This document shows, piece after piece, positions 10,633-18,977 of a stretch of DNA of 64,000 bases. Under the pieces are notes generated by a model that saw only the letters and a program-made list of their open reading frames with translations, did not search any database and was not told the origin of the DNA. The stretch lies in contig NZ_PXYK01000016.1 of NCBI RefSeq assembly GCF_003012745.1, forward strand, positions 62,001 through 126,000. Direction: 5' to 3'. Position 1 is the stretch's first letter. Every line of letters starts with the position of its first letter. This stretch comes from Kumtagia ephedrae (GTDB lineage: Bacteria; Pseudomonadota; Alphaproteobacteria; Rhizobiales; Rhizobiaceae). Both the position numbers and the translations under genes were made by a program.

Positions 10633-10937
10633 GGATGCGTCTCCTTGTGCAGGCGCGAAGACACGTCTTCGCGGAACGGCTGTCCGGTCCTGTCGCGTCG
10701 CGATGCGTCTCCCTCGGCCACGGCGCGGGAGGTGTCGTCCGTGGCGATCGGGAGAACCAGGCATCGCCGGCAGTTCCCAGCCGCAGGCGCGACGCTACGC
10801 CCGCCGGCTTGCCATCGGCAAATTACAAAATGATAATTTTTCGAAGGGCTTGAACGGCGTCGCCGGCGGCGCAGTTACAACCGGATTGCGTCCATGCCCG
10901 CGCCTCCCACAGGTGCTCGCCGGAACCCCGGAAGCGG
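10633..10937. other. intergenic region with AT-rich promoter-like island
   Basis: About 305 bases without a convincing gene. An AT-rich patch at 10820-10845 (around AAATGATAATTTTTCG) stands out in GC-rich surroundings and is the likely promoter for the minus-strand His-rich protein gene. No clear hairpin or operator was found. Confidence 0.4.
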
Positions 10938-11351
10938 TCAGGAGGCGGCGCCGAGCCGCAGGACGGTCTTGCCGGCGGCGTCGAGCAGGACGAGCCCGGG
11001 GCCGTCCCATGTCCAGTTTCGCACCTGTTCGAGGGCGTGGAAGAATTTCGCTTCCTGATCGGAAACGTCCGGGGCGCACATCATCTTGGTCGAGGCCATC
11101 GGCCCGAATGCGATCGCGCCGTCGTCGATCTTCGCCGAACCGCTGAAGCGGTTGCAACCGCCGGTTCCGGTCGCCCGGCCGTCGGCGCCGAGGTCGATCG
11201 TCACCCGTGACCCGGCAGCGACCGGCTGGCCGCCGATCTCCTCGACCGCCCATGCTCCGTAAGGGCCTGCCGGCGGGGAGTCGGCCATGGCGGGCGCTCC
11301 CATCGTCAAGGTGACGGCCAGCAACGCAGCCACCATACCGCTACGGATCAT
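10938..11351 (-). CDS. META domain (HslJ-like) lipoprotein or secreted protein
   Basis: A 137-residue exported protein with signal sequence [23 protein letters not shown]. The mature part has the META fingerprint: [13 protein letters not shown], then [14 protein letters not shown], then [11 protein letters not shown] with two cysteines placed as in HslJ, and a terminal [13 protein letters not shown] strand. META proteins are periplasmic or outer-membrane linked and associated with heat or novobiocin resistance. The start overlaps the end of the terC gene by 11 bases, suggesting translational coupling. Confidence 0.85.
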   Translation of the reverse strand: MIRSGMVAALLAVTLTMGAPAMADSPPAGPYGAWAVEEIGGQPVAAGSRVTIDLGADGRATGTGGCNRFSGSAKIDDGAIAFGPMASTKMMCAPDVSDQEAKFFHALEQVRNWTWDGPGLVLLDAAGKTVLRLGAAS

Positions 11352-12105
11352 GCCGCGTCTCCCCGCTGCGCTTTCTGCGCCGCGCCAGCATGTTGAGGCC
11401 CTCGACCAGAGCCGAGAAGCCCATGGCGGCATAGATGTAGCCTTTCGGCACGTGGTAGCCCATGCCGTCGGCGATCAGCGTCATGCCGATCATCAGCAGG
11501 AAGCCGAGCGCCAGCATGACGATGGTCGGGTTCTTCTCGATGAAATTGGCGAGGGGGGTGGCCGCCAGCAGCATCACCGTGACCGCGACGATGACGGCGA
11601 TGTACATGATGGCGATCTCGTCGGTCATGCCGACGGCGGTGATGATGGAGTCGATCGAAAACACCAGGTCGAGCAGCAGGATCTGGAAGATGGCGCCGCC
11701 GAGGGTGAACTGCACGGTCTTGCCGAGCATCTCGTCCTTGTGGTCGTCGGGATCGACGGTGTGGTGGATTTCCTTGGTCGCTTTCCACACCAGGAACAGG
11801 CCGCCAGCGATCAGGATCAGGTCGCGCCACGAGAAGCCGTGGCCGAACAGGGTGAAGACCGGCTGCGTCAACTGGACGATGAAGGAGATGGTGGCCAGCA
11901 GTACCAGCCGCATGATCAGCGCCGCCCCGATGCCCAGCCTGCGCGCCGGCACCCGCTGATGCTCGGGCAGCTTGTTGGTGAGGATCGAGATGAAGATCAG
12001 GTTGTCGATGCCGAGGACGACCTCCAGCACCACCAGGGTCAACAGCGCCACCCATGCCGTGGGATTGGCCACCCACTCGAAATGCATCGCAAGGAAGTCG
12101 GTCAT
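11341..12105 (-). CDS. TerC family integral membrane protein
   Basis: A 254-residue membrane protein with about seven hydrophobic helices and the TerC signature [23 protein letters not shown] near the N-terminus and [17 protein letters not shown] in the middle; both contain the conserved acidic residues of the repeat. TerC proteins are linked to manganese efflux or metal insertion during secretion. The ribosome binding site GAGAGG lies just upstream. Coupled with the META protein gene downstream. Confidence 0.92.
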   Translation of the reverse strand: MTDFLAMHFEWVANPTAWVALLTLVVLEVVLGIDNLIFISILTNKLPEHQRVPARRLGIGAALIMRLVLLATISFIVQLTQPVFTLFGHGFSWRDLILIAGGLFLVWKATKEIHHTVDPDDHKDEMLGKTVQFTLGGAIFQILLLDLVFSIDSIITAVGMTDEIAIMYIAVIVAVTVMLLAATPLANFIEKNPTIVMLALGFLLMIGMTLIADGMGYHVPKGYIYAAMGFSALVEGLNMLARRRKRSGETRHDP

Positions 12106-12189
12106 TGGCCTCTCGTCAATCCGTCAGTGGGCAATGGGCTGAGCTGTAATGAGAAATCGCGACAGAGGTATGAGAGGTCCTGGCGCGCG

Positions 12190-13020
12190 TCAACGGGCAT
12201 GCCAGAATACCGGAACGGTTTCTTCGAGCCGCGGCCCGAGCCTGAGCGGCGCGATGCGCTCGGCCAACCCGGTGCGGTCGGAGATGTCGACGCCGACGCC
12301 GCAGATCGTCGCCGGTCCGCCCGCCGCCTCGAAGCGGCCCTTCGGAACCTTGGAGAGGAAGCGGTTCAGCGGCTCCTCCTTGTCCATGCCGAGCGAGGAA
12401 TCGTAGTCGCCGCACATGCCGGCATCGGTCAGGTAGCCGGTGCCGCCGTTGAGGATCTGGTGGTCCGCCGTCGGCTGGTGCGTGTGCGTGCCGACGACCA
12501 GGCTGGCTCGGCCGTCGACGAAATGCGCGAAGCACATCTTCTCCGAGGTCGCCTCGGCATGGAAGTCGATCACCACCGCGTCGGCCTGCTCGCCGAGCGG
12601 GCAGGCGGCGAGCTCGCGCTCGGCCGCCTGGAAGGGGTCGTCGAGCTCCGGATGCATGAACACCCGGCCCATGATGTTGGAGACCAGCACGCGCGCGCCA
12701 TTGCGGGCGAGATAGACGCCGGAGCCGCGTCCCGGCGTGCCCTTCGGGAAATTGGCCGGGCGCAGGAAGCGCTCCTGGCGCGGCGCGAACTCGAGCGCCT
12801 CGCGCTGGTCCCAGACATGGTTGCCGGTGGTCACCACATCGGCACCCGCTGCGATCGTCTCCCGAAAAATCTCCTCGGTGATGCCGAAGCCGCCGGCGGC
12901 GTTCTCGCCGTTGACGATGACGAAGTCGAGCTTGAGGTCGGAGATCAGGCCCGGCAGCCTGTCCCACACCGCGGTGCGGCCGGACCGCCCGACCATGTCG
13001 CCAAGAAAGAGGAGTCTCAT
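12190..13020 (-). CDS. YmdB-type metallophosphoesterase
   Basis: A 276-residue calcineurin-like phosphoesterase of the TIGR00282 group. Metal ligands are visible in order: FLGDMVG (Asp), VNGENAAGG (Asn), TTGNHVWD (His), DFHAEATSEK (His) and GTHTHQPTAD (two His). Family members hydrolyse 2',3'-cyclic nucleotides and affect gene expression. ATG at 13020 was chosen over a TTG two codons upstream. In many alphaproteobacteria this gene directly follows the 5-FTHF cyclo-ligase gene; here a HigBA pair separates them. Confidence 0.92.
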   Translation of the reverse strand: MRLLFLGDMVGRSGRTAVWDRLPGLISDLKLDFVIVNGENAAGGFGITEEIFRETIAAGADVVTTGNHVWDQREALEFAPRQERFLRPANFPKGTPGRGSGVYLARNGARVLVSNIMGRVFMHPELDDPFQAAERELAACPLGEQADAVVIDFHAEATSEKMCFAHFVDGRASLVVGTHTHQPTADHQILNGGTGYLTDAGMCGDYDSSLGMDKEEPLNRFLSKVPKGRFEAAGGPATICGVGVDISDRTGLAERIAPLRLGPRLEETVPVFWHAR

Positions 13021-13145
13021 CGTCAATCCGATCGCTGCCGCCGCTCGGGCGGTCTGAAGCGTGTGTTTATATGGTCTTCCAGATAGCCGGTATGAGCAGG
13101 CGTCGCTAGTTCGGGCGCTTTAATATAGGGGGTGGCGCCGTCGGA

Positions 13146-13475
13146 TCACGTTGCAGCGCGGGGCGGCCGTGTCCTGGGCTGGTAGGGCGCGACGTCGATT
13201 TCCCCCTCTCGCTTGCGAGCCTGGGCGATGTCGTAGCTATTTTGCATGCGCATAAGCGTATCCATGCTGACGCCGAAGGCCTTTTCCAGGCGGAGCGCCA
13301 TCTCGGGGGAGAGTGCCGAGCGCCCGTTGAGAAAGGACGAAAGCGCCGGGCGTGTCACGCCAAGCGCTTCCGCCGCAACTGTCACGGATAGGTCGGCCGG
13401 CTCCATGATTTCGGCACGCACGAAGCTGCCCGGATGTGGTGGATTCTTCAGGCGGAAAGTGGTCGTCTCGTTCAT
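13146..13475 (-). CDS. higA: HigA-family antitoxin
   Basis: A 109-residue protein with the HigA/XRE addiction-module pattern: NPPHPGSFVRAEIM, then VAAEALGVTRPALSSFLNGRSALSPEMALRLEKAFG (helix-turn-helix), then TLMRMQNSYDIAQARKR. It binds and neutralises the upstream toxin and represses the operon. GAGGCG lies upstream of ATG 13475, 9 bases after the toxin stop. Toxin-first order is usual for higBA. Confidence 0.92.
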   Translation of the reverse strand: MNETTTFRLKNPPHPGSFVRAEIMEPADLSVTVAAEALGVTRPALSSFLNGRSALSPEMALRLEKAFGVSMDTLMRMQNSYDIAQARKREGEIDVAPYQPRTRPPRAAT

Positions 13476-13484
13476 TGTCGCGCC

Positions 13485-13775
13485 TCAGTGATAGTCTTCA
13501 TAGTCGAGATCGACGATCTCGATTCCGGCCGGATCGATACGGAAAGTCATCCGCCAGTTCTTCGTGACAAAAAGGCTCCAAGTCCCTTTGCGGTCGCCGG
13601 TGAGTTGATGCGCTTTCCACGTAGGCACCCCGAGAAGTTCGGTCTCTCGCTCCATGTCCTGCAGGAAGGCGATGATGTTACGAATCTTGCCGACGAATTG
13701 CGCAGGGAGCCCGCTCGCATCGTCATCCAAAATCAGCCGGCGCAAGCCTTTGTGCCTAACAGATCGAATCCGCAT
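13485..13775 (-). CDS. higB: HigB-family (RelE superfamily) mRNA interferase toxin
   Basis: A 96-residue protein starting MRIRSVRHKGLRRLILDDD, ending RMTFRIDPAGIEIVDLDYEDYH. This is the HigB/RelE-like fold: basic N-terminus, GLPAQFVGKIRNIIAFLQD helix, and the KNWRMTFRI strand that carries RNA-contacting Arg residues. HigB toxins cut mRNA on the ribosome. The start was set at the first methionine giving the family N-terminus. It lies 47 bases after the 5-FTHF cyclo-ligase stop on the same strand. Confidence 0.9.
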   Translation of the reverse strand: MRIRSVRHKGLRRLILDDDASGLPAQFVGKIRNIIAFLQDMERETELLGVPTWKAHQLTGDRKGTWSLFVTKNWRMTFRIDPAGIEIVDLDYEDYH

Positions 13776-13822
13776 CGGATCTCGAATGTAGAATTTTCCG
13801 GGCCATCCTGTAAAGTGTGCCT

Positions 13823-14428
13823 TTACGGGATACGGCTGCCGTTCGCCGTTTCGAACCGCCTCAACCCGCTCTCCGTCAAAATCTCCGGGATGATCACGTC
13901 GTGGGTCTCGTCCGGCACCTGCGGCACCTCCTGGCAGTCGAAGGCGATGCCGACGAGCCGCGGCGAGCGGCCCATGTCCTGGAGCCTTGCGATGGCGCGG
14001 TCGTAGTAGCCGGCGCCATAGCCGATGCGGTGGCCGCGCGCGTCGAAGGCGGCGAGCGGCACCAGCATGATCGACGGGTCCAGCACTTCCGCTTCGGGCC
14101 CCGGGCCGGACGTGCCGAAACCCATGTCGATGAGCGCGGCGCCGCGCACCAGCTCGCGGAACACGATCGTGGTCCTGTCGAGGATGGCCGGCAGGCAGAG
14201 GCGGGCGCCACCTTCGCGCAGCGCGAACAGGATGGGCCGCACGTCGACCTCGGACCGCATCGGCCAGAAGCCCGAGACGATGTCCTGCGGCCCGGTCTCG
14301 ATATGCCGGCGCGCCGTCTCGGCCATGGCAAGTGCCGCCTCGATGCGCCATACCGGATCGAGCGCGTCGCGGCGCGCTAGCGCCTCCTGGCGCAGCAGCT
14401 TCTTCAGGCTTTTCGGCGTATCCGTCAT
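13823..14428 (-). CDS. 5-formyltetrahydrofolate cyclo-ligase
   Basis: A 201-residue enzyme that converts 5-formyl-THF to 5,10-methenyl-THF with ATP. Family motifs are LLRQEALARRDAL near the N-terminus, SGFWPMRSEVDVRPIL, and the C-terminal GYGAGYYDRAI plus LVGIAFDCQEV. ATG at 14428 has AGAGG 6 bases upstream; the ATG at 14449 does not. It lies just downstream of a 6S RNA gene on the same strand, the classical ssrS-ygfA (fau) linkage. Confidence 0.93.
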   Translation of the reverse strand: MTDTPKSLKKLLRQEALARRDALDPVWRIEAALAMAETARRHIETGPQDIVSGFWPMRSEVDVRPILFALREGGARLCLPAILDRTTIVFRELVRGAALIDMGFGTSGPGPEAEVLDPSIMLVPLAAFDARGHRIGYGAGYYDRAIARLQDMGRSPRLVGIAFDCQEVPQVPDETHDVIIPEILTESGLRRFETANGSRIP

Positions 14429-14485
14429 CGTGGCCTCTTTGCGCGTCACGATAGACGATGCGGTCGGGCGGGAGTTGCCGGAAAT

Positions 14486-14661
14486 GCGGCAGGAAGAGGT
14501 GAAGCGACGATCCAGGCAACCGGTGGAGAAGTCGATCCCGGGAACCTACAAAGTAGGTGGGCGCCGTTTGTCCGAGCCCACGGGCCCGGCCAGGGACAGC
14601 TCCCTTCGAGATCGATAAGGCCCCGGGGAAATGTCTCTCCTGCCGCGAAGCCCAGACCGTC
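14486..14661 (-). ncRNA. ssrS: 6S RNA
   Basis: On the minus strand just upstream of the 5-FTHF cyclo-ligase gene. A closing stem is formed by 14638-14646 (5' arm GCGGCAGGA) and 14486-14494 (3' arm TCCTGCCGC), a perfect 9 bp plus more pairs inside. Within it TCGATC and GATCGA, GGGA and TCCC, and a small ACCTAC-TTT-GTAGGT hairpin pair in the order expected for 6S RNA, a long interrupted rod that mimics an open promoter and binds sigma-70 RNA polymerase. A TATATT -10 element at 14668-14673 places the 5' end near 14661. The location next to the cyclo-ligase gene is the known 6S context. Exact ends are inferred. Confidence 0.82.
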
Positions 14662-14775
14662 GCAGCGAATATAAGCCGGCGGTGCGGCGCCCGCCAGAGG
14701 CGCCTTGCACATTTGCACGGCTTGCGCAGTGCAGCATCGCTCCTTACGGTCGCCGCGACGAACGGGATGGTTTTC

Positions 14776-15615
14776 ATGCGCTTCGAAGGCACGGCGGCTT
14801 ACGTCGCCGACAAGGATCTGATGGTGGCGGTCAACGCGGCGATTGCGCTGGAGCGGCCGCTGCTGGTCAAGGGCGAGCCCGGCACCGGCAAGACCGAGCT
14901 GGCGCGCCAGGTCGCGGCGGCGCTCGGCCTCGACCTGATCGAATGGAACGTGAAGTCCACGACCAAGGCGCAGCAGGGCCTTTACGAATATGACGCGGTC
15001 AGCCGGCTGCGCGACAGTCAGCTCGGCGACGGCCGCTTCAACGACATCCACAACTACATCAGGCGCGGCAAGCTGTGGGACGCCTTCGCCGCCGACCGCA
15101 AGGTCGTGCTCCTGATCGACGAGATCGACAAGGCCGATATCGAGTTCCCGAACGACCTGTTGCAGGAACTCGACCGTATGGAGTTCTTCGTCTACGAGAC
15201 CGGCGAGACCATCTCGGCGAAGCACCGGCCGATCGTCATCATCACTTCCAACAACGAGAAGGAACTGCCCGACGCCTTCCTGCGCCGCTGCTTCTTCCAC
15301 TACATCCGCTTCCCCGACGCCGAGACGCTGCAAAGAATCGTCGACGTGCATTATCCCGGGATCAAGCAGGCGCTGGTGCGCGCCGCGCTCACGCGGTTCT
15401 ACGAGATCCGCGAGGTGCCGGGCCTGAAGAAGAAGCCGTCGACCTCCGAGGCGCTCGACTGGATCCGGCTGCTGGTCGCCGACGACGTGGCGCCCGAGGA
15501 CCTGCGCACCGATCCGAAGAACATGCTGCCCAAGCTGCATGGCGCGCTGCTCAAGAACGAGCAGGACGTACATCTGTTCGAGAAGCTGGCGTTCATGGCG
15601 CGGCGGCAGGGATAG
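14776..15615 (+). CDS. MoxR-type AAA+ ATPase
   Basis: A 279-residue ATPase starting MRFEGTAAYVADKDLMVAVNAA. Walker A is GEPGTGKTE near residue 38, Walker B VVLLIDEIDKAD near 116, sensor 1 VIITSNNEKELPDAFLRR near 158. MoxR ATPases act as chaperones with a von Willebrand A protein for cofactor or metal-centre maturation. The CoxE-like VWA partner lies 1.4 kb downstream at 16990, separated by a GNAT gene and a toxin-antitoxin pair. ATG 14776 was chosen on family N-terminus; ATG 14767 is an alternative. Confidence 0.9.
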   Translation: MRFEGTAAYVADKDLMVAVNAAIALERPLLVKGEPGTGKTELARQVAAALGLDLIEWNVKSTTKAQQGLYEYDAVSRLRDSQLGDGRFNDIHNYIRRGKLWDAFAADRKVVLLIDEIDKADIEFPNDLLQELDRMEFFVYETGETISAKHRPIVIITSNNEKELPDAFLRRCFFHYIRFPDAETLQRIVDVHYPGIKQALVRAALTRFYEIREVPGLKKKPSTSEALDWIRLLVADDVAPEDLRTDPKNMLPKLHGALLKNEQDVHLFEKLAFMARRQG

Positions 15616-15776
15616 ATTCCCGACCGGATAGCTCTCAGCCGGTCCTTCCCTGCGCGACATGCAGGTCAGGCGCAGCCATTCCCCTGGCCGTGGACCGTTG
15701 CGGCCTGTCGTCGCCGGCCGCATCCTGCCTCGAACTGGCTCAACGGTTGAGGCCAGGCCTGCCCGAGGGGAAGAGA

Positions 15777-16220
15777 ATGAGCGTCACCATCCGCCCGCTG
15801 CAACAATCCGATCATGCCGATTGGCGTCGGCTGTGGACCGCCTATCTGGAGTTCTACAAGGCCACCGTCTCCGAGGAGGTCTACGCCACGACCTGGCGGC
15901 GGCTGTTCGCCGAGGGCGAGTTCGAGCCGCGCGGCTTCATCGCCGTGCTGGACGGCAAGGCGGTCGGGCTCGTGCATTACCTCTACCATCGCTCCTGCTG
16001 GTCGCTCGAAGGCAACTGCTATTTGCAGGACCTGTTCACCGACGCCGAGACGCGCGGCAAGGGCGTCGGCGCGGCCCTCATCAAGGTGGTGCAGGACGCC
16101 GCCGCCGAACGGGGCGTCACCAACGTCTACTGGATGACGCACGAGACCAACGACACGGCGCGCAAGCTCTATGACCGGGTGGCGCGCAAGACCGGGTTCA
16201 TCGAGTATGACCTGCTGTAG
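15777..16220 (+). CDS. GNAT family N-acetyltransferase
   Basis: A 147-residue acetyltransferase. The acetyl-CoA binding motif is LQDLFTDAETRGKGVGAALIKVV (R-G-K-G-V-G), followed by VYWMTHETNDTARKLYDRVARKTGFIEYDL, the typical C-terminal strand-helix. It transfers an acetyl group to an unknown amine. GAGGGGAAGAG lies upstream of the ATG. It stands between the MoxR gene and a toxin-antitoxin module that are otherwise unrelated to it. Confidence 0.9.
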   Translation: MSVTIRPLQQSDHADWRRLWTAYLEFYKATVSEEVYATTWRRLFAEGEFEPRGFIAVLDGKAVGLVHYLYHRSCWSLEGNCYLQDLFTDAETRGKGVGAALIKVVQDAAAERGVTNVYWMTHETNDTARKLYDRVARKTGFIEYDLL

Positions 16221-16235
16221 GTTGGTTTCGAGATT

Positions 16236-16664
16236 TCAAACGGCTTGGAGGTCGACGGCGACATCCCTCCACTCCGCCTGACTTGACGAGCGAAGCTTCC
16301 TGAGCAGGCGCTCATCGGCGGTCACCATGATAGTATCCAGTCTGGCGGCCAGGCAGAGATAGAAGCAGTCGTAGGTGGGATGATCGAGCAGCCTGGACAG
16401 GCGCAGCGCCGCCGGCCCCAGCGGTTCCGTTCGCTCCACCTGCAGCTTCGCGAAGCTCAGCGCGCCAACGGCATCGTCGCCATCGGCTTCGGTCAGTTCG
16501 CCGCGCCGCATCTTCTTCCAGAGGATGTTCGCCACTTCAGCGAAGAGGATGTCCGGAACCGCGAAGCTATAACTGCTTCGCAACGCAACAGCCTTGAGCG
16601 AATGCTCTTCCGGCACAAGCCATTTTGCGACGACGCTTGCATCGACGACGATGGTTTGGGTCAC
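16236..16664 (-). CDS. PIN-domain toxin (VapC/FitB family)
   Basis: A 142-residue PIN domain starting with GTG: TQTIVVDASVVAKWLVPEE carries the first metal-binding Asp, FAEVANILWKK the Glu, and HPTYDCFYLCLAARLDTIMVTADERLLRKL the C-terminal acidic pair. A predicted RNase toxin. It overlaps the antitoxin stop by 4 bases (GTGA). The cognate antitoxin is of the FitA type. Confidence 0.9.
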   Translation of the reverse strand: MTQTIVVDASVVAKWLVPEEHSLKAVALRSSYSFAVPDILFAEVANILWKKMRRGELTEADGDDAVGALSFAKLQVERTEPLGPAALRLSRLLDHPTYDCFYLCLAARLDTIMVTADERLLRKLRSSSQAEWRDVAVDLQAV

Positions 16665-16897
16665 CGCTCGTCACGGCTTTCGCGAAGCAGGATTTCGGAA
16701 GGCGTGTGATGACGCCCCTCAAGCCGCTTGCGCAGCCTCGCCGCAAGCTGATCGAAATCCTGCCCGGGCTCCTCGAAAAGAGCCTGCTGGAGGATGGCGC
16801 GGTGCTCCGCTTCCGCCGAGCGGCCATGCGTCTGGGCGCGCTGCTTCAAGCGCGCGACAAGCTCGTCATCGACATTTCGCACATGCAAGCTGGCCAT
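16661..16897 (-). CDS. FitA-like ribbon-helix-helix antitoxin
   Basis: A 78-residue protein starting MASLHVRNVDDELVARLKQRAQTHGRSAEAEHRAIL, the N-terminal pattern of FitA/Arc-type RHH antitoxins; the Phe/Leu-rich C-terminus (DFDQLAARLRKRLEG) would wrap the toxin. ATG 16897 has GGAG upstream; the longer frame from 16933 would run into the operator. Immediately upstream are two tandem copies of a sequence containing the palindrome TGCTAGCA, a likely operator for autoregulation. Confidence 0.88.
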   Translation of the reverse strand: MASLHVRNVDDELVARLKQRAQTHGRSAEAEHRAILQQALFEEPGQDFDQLAARLRKRLEGRHHTPSEILLRESRDER

Positions 16898-16923
16898 TTC
16901 CGATGCTCCGCTTGGATACGGGA

Positions 16924-16947
16924 TTGCTAGCATTTTGCTAGCATTTT
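16924..16947 (-). promoter_or_regulatory. tandem operator of the FitAB-like module
   Basis: An 11-bp unit TTGCTAGCATT is repeated head to tail (16924-16934 and 16935-16945). Each unit contains the perfect palindrome TGCTAGCA. FitA of Neisseria binds inverted TGCTATCA half-sites, so the resemblance and the position 27 bases before the antitoxin start support an operator. Confidence 0.65.
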
Positions 16948-16989
16948 GTCCAGCTTGCCTTTGGGAACGAGTCCGCGCAAAACAGTCCC

Positions 16990-18180
16990 ATGTTCCTCCC
17001 CTTCTTCCTCGAACTGAAGGCCGCGCGCGTTCCCGTCTCGCTGCGCGAATACCTGACGCTGCTGGAAGGCATGGAGGCGGGGCTGGTCGACTACGACGTG
17101 GAGGGGTTTTATTATCTCGCCCGTTCGGCGCTGGTGAAGGACGAGCGCCATATCGACCGCTTCGACCGGGTTTTCGCCCATGTCTTCAAGGGCGTCGAGG
17201 CGGTGTCCGGCGAGGCGCCGATCGATGTCGCGGCGCTTCCCGAGGAGTGGCTGCGCCGGCTTGCCGAAAAGCACCTCACCGAGGACGAGAAGAAGCTGGT
17301 CGAGGCGCTCGGCGGCTTCGAAAAGCTGATGGAGACGCTGAAGAAGCGGCTGGAGGAGCAGAAGGGCCGACACCAGGGCGGCTCGAAATGGATCGGCACG
17401 GCCGGCACCTCGCCCTTCGGCGCCTATGGCTACAATCCCGAAGGCGTACGCATCGGCCAGCACGAAAGCCGCAATCGCCGCGCCGTCAAGGTGTGGGACA
17501 AGCGCGAGTTCAAAAACTTCGACGATTCCGTCGAGCTCGGCACCCGCAACATCAAGGTGGCGCTGAAGCGGCTGCGCCGCTGGGTGCGCGAGGGCGCGGA
17601 GGAGGAACTCGACCTGCCCGGCACCATCCACGCCACAGCCGAGCACGGTTACCTCGACGTGAAGACGCGGCCGGAGCGCCGCAACGCGGTGAAGCTCTTG
17701 ATGTTCTTCGACGTCGGCGGCTCGATGGACGAGCACATCAGGATCGTCGAGGAGCTGTTCTCGGCGGCACGCGCCGAGTTCCGCCAGCTCGAATATTTCT
17801 ACTTCCACAACTGCCTCTACGAAGGCGTGTGGAAGGACAACCGGCGGCGCCACTCGGAGGTGATCCCGACCTTCGACGTGCTGCACAAATACGGCCACGA
17901 CTACAAGGTGATCTTCGTCGGCGACGCCTCGATGAGCCCCTACGAGGTTTCCATGGCCGGCGGCTCGGTCGAGCACTGGAATCCGGAGGCCGGCGCCGTC
18001 TGGCTGGGGCGCGTGCTCGCGCAATGGCCGAACGCGGTCTGGCTGAACCCCGTCCCGCGCCAGCACTGGGGTTACACGCATTCGGTCGGTCTGATCCGCG
18101 AGGTTTTTGCCGACCGCATGTATCCGCTGACGCTGGCCGGGCTGGAGGCGGCGACGAAAGAGCTGTCGAGGAGGCATTGA
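16990..18180 (+). CDS. CoxE-like VWA domain protein
   Basis: A 396-residue protein starting [22 protein letters not shown]. The C-terminal half is a von Willebrand A domain with the metal-ion-dependent adhesion motif [11 protein letters not shown] (D-x-G-x-S) near residue 240 and later [12 protein letters not shown]. It is the usual partner of a MoxR ATPase; the pair is thought to mature metal enzymes. Only a weak ribosome binding site is seen. The downstream gene begins 1 base after its stop. Confidence 0.88.
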   Translation: MFLPFFLELKAARVPVSLREYLTLLEGMEAGLVDYDVEGFYYLARSALVKDERHIDRFDRVFAHVFKGVEAVSGEAPIDVAALPEEWLRRLAEKHLTEDEKKLVEALGGFEKLMETLKKRLEEQKGRHQGGSKWIGTAGTSPFGAYGYNPEGVRIGQHESRNRRAVKVWDKREFKNFDDSVELGTRNIKVALKRLRRWVREGAEEELDLPGTIHATAEHGYLDVKTRPERRNAVKLLMFFDVGGSMDEHIRIVEELFSAARAEFRQLEYFYFHNCLYEGVWKDNRRRHSEVIPTFDVLHKYGHDYKVIFVGDASMSPYEVSMAGGSVEHWNPEAGAVWLGRVLAQWPNAVWLNPVPRQHWGYTHSVGLIREVFADRMYPLTLAGLEAATKELSRRH

Positions 18181-18181
18181 A

Positions 18182-18928
18182 ATGCCGAAAGATCGCTATA
18201 CGAGTGTCGAGGAACAGGTCGAACACGGGCTCGACACGATCCCGGAAGATCGCGTCGTTTCAGTTCCGCTGCGGGATCTGATGTACGCCTTCGAAACCCT
18301 TGGTGAACTCGTCCGCTTTTTCCACCAGCCGCTGCATTGGCAGTCGCGCGAGGACGTTGCCGAGTTTATAGGGAACAAGGACAGTGGCGCGTTGCATGTC
18401 ATCTTTGAAAGTTATTATCGCAGTTTGAGAGACGCCCTGCCGCCGGACATCGAAGCTGCGTTTGATACCGACCGTTTCAACCTATATCGGGGCAAAACCG
18501 AACATCGGGAAGAAGCAATGGAAGCCACCACCTATCCCGTCACCCGCACCGATGCCGAATGGCGCGCGCTGCTCACCCCAGAGCAGTATGCCGTCATGCG
18601 CAACCATGGCACCGAGCGTCCCGGCAGTTGCGCGCTGCTCCACGAGAAGCGCGCCGGCACCTTCCGATGCGTCGGCTGCGACCAGCCGCTGTTCGAATCC
18701 AAGCTGAAGTTCGAGAGCGGCACCGGCTGGCCGAGCTTCAACGATCCGGTGCCGGGCTCGGTGGAGACGACGGTAGACCGCAGCTACGGCATGGTGCGCA
18801 CCGAGGTGCATTGCGCGCGCTGCGGCAGCCATCTCGGCCATGTCTTCGAGGACGGCCCGCCGCCGACCTATCTGCGCTACTGCATCAACGGCGTGGCGCT
18901 GGATTTCGAGCCGGCGCAAGCGGATTGA
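18182..18928 (+). CDS. msrB: MsrB-type methionine-R-sulfoxide reductase with a 112-residue N-terminal extension
   Basis: The frame of 248 codons is open from an ATG with AGGAGG eight bases upstream. Residues 113-248 are a complete MsrB: zinc cysteines in RCVGC and CARCGSH, and the catalytic Cys in [13 protein letters not shown]. It reduces free or protein methionine-R-sulfoxide. Residues 1-112 ([20 protein letters not shown] onward) are not part of any MsrB known to me; they look helical and acidic. An internal ATG at 18518 with GGGAAGAAG before it would give a normal-sized MsrB, so either a fusion or two start sites is possible. Confidence 0.8.
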   Translation: MPKDRYTSVEEQVEHGLDTIPEDRVVSVPLRDLMYAFETLGELVRFFHQPLHWQSREDVAEFIGNKDSGALHVIFESYYRSLRDALPPDIEAAFDTDRFNLYRGKTEHREEAMEATTYPVTRTDAEWRALLTPEQYAVMRNHGTERPGSCALLHEKRAGTFRCVGCDQPLFESKLKFESGTGWPSFNDPVPGSVETTVDRSYGMVRTEVHCARCGSHLGHVFEDGPPPTYLRYCINGVALDFEPAQAD

Positions 18929-18977
18929 GCGGGTACGCGGCCGTCCCGCTGCGGATTTCCATCAGAGGACAGGTGCG

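Noticed and set aside
16924-16947. Membership of the TGCTAGCA repeats in the MarR-type regulon.
   Set aside because: The core GCTAGC is shared, but the flanks differ (no outer TA at the consensus positions), the units are in direct tandem, and the position next to a FitA-type antitoxin explains them better.
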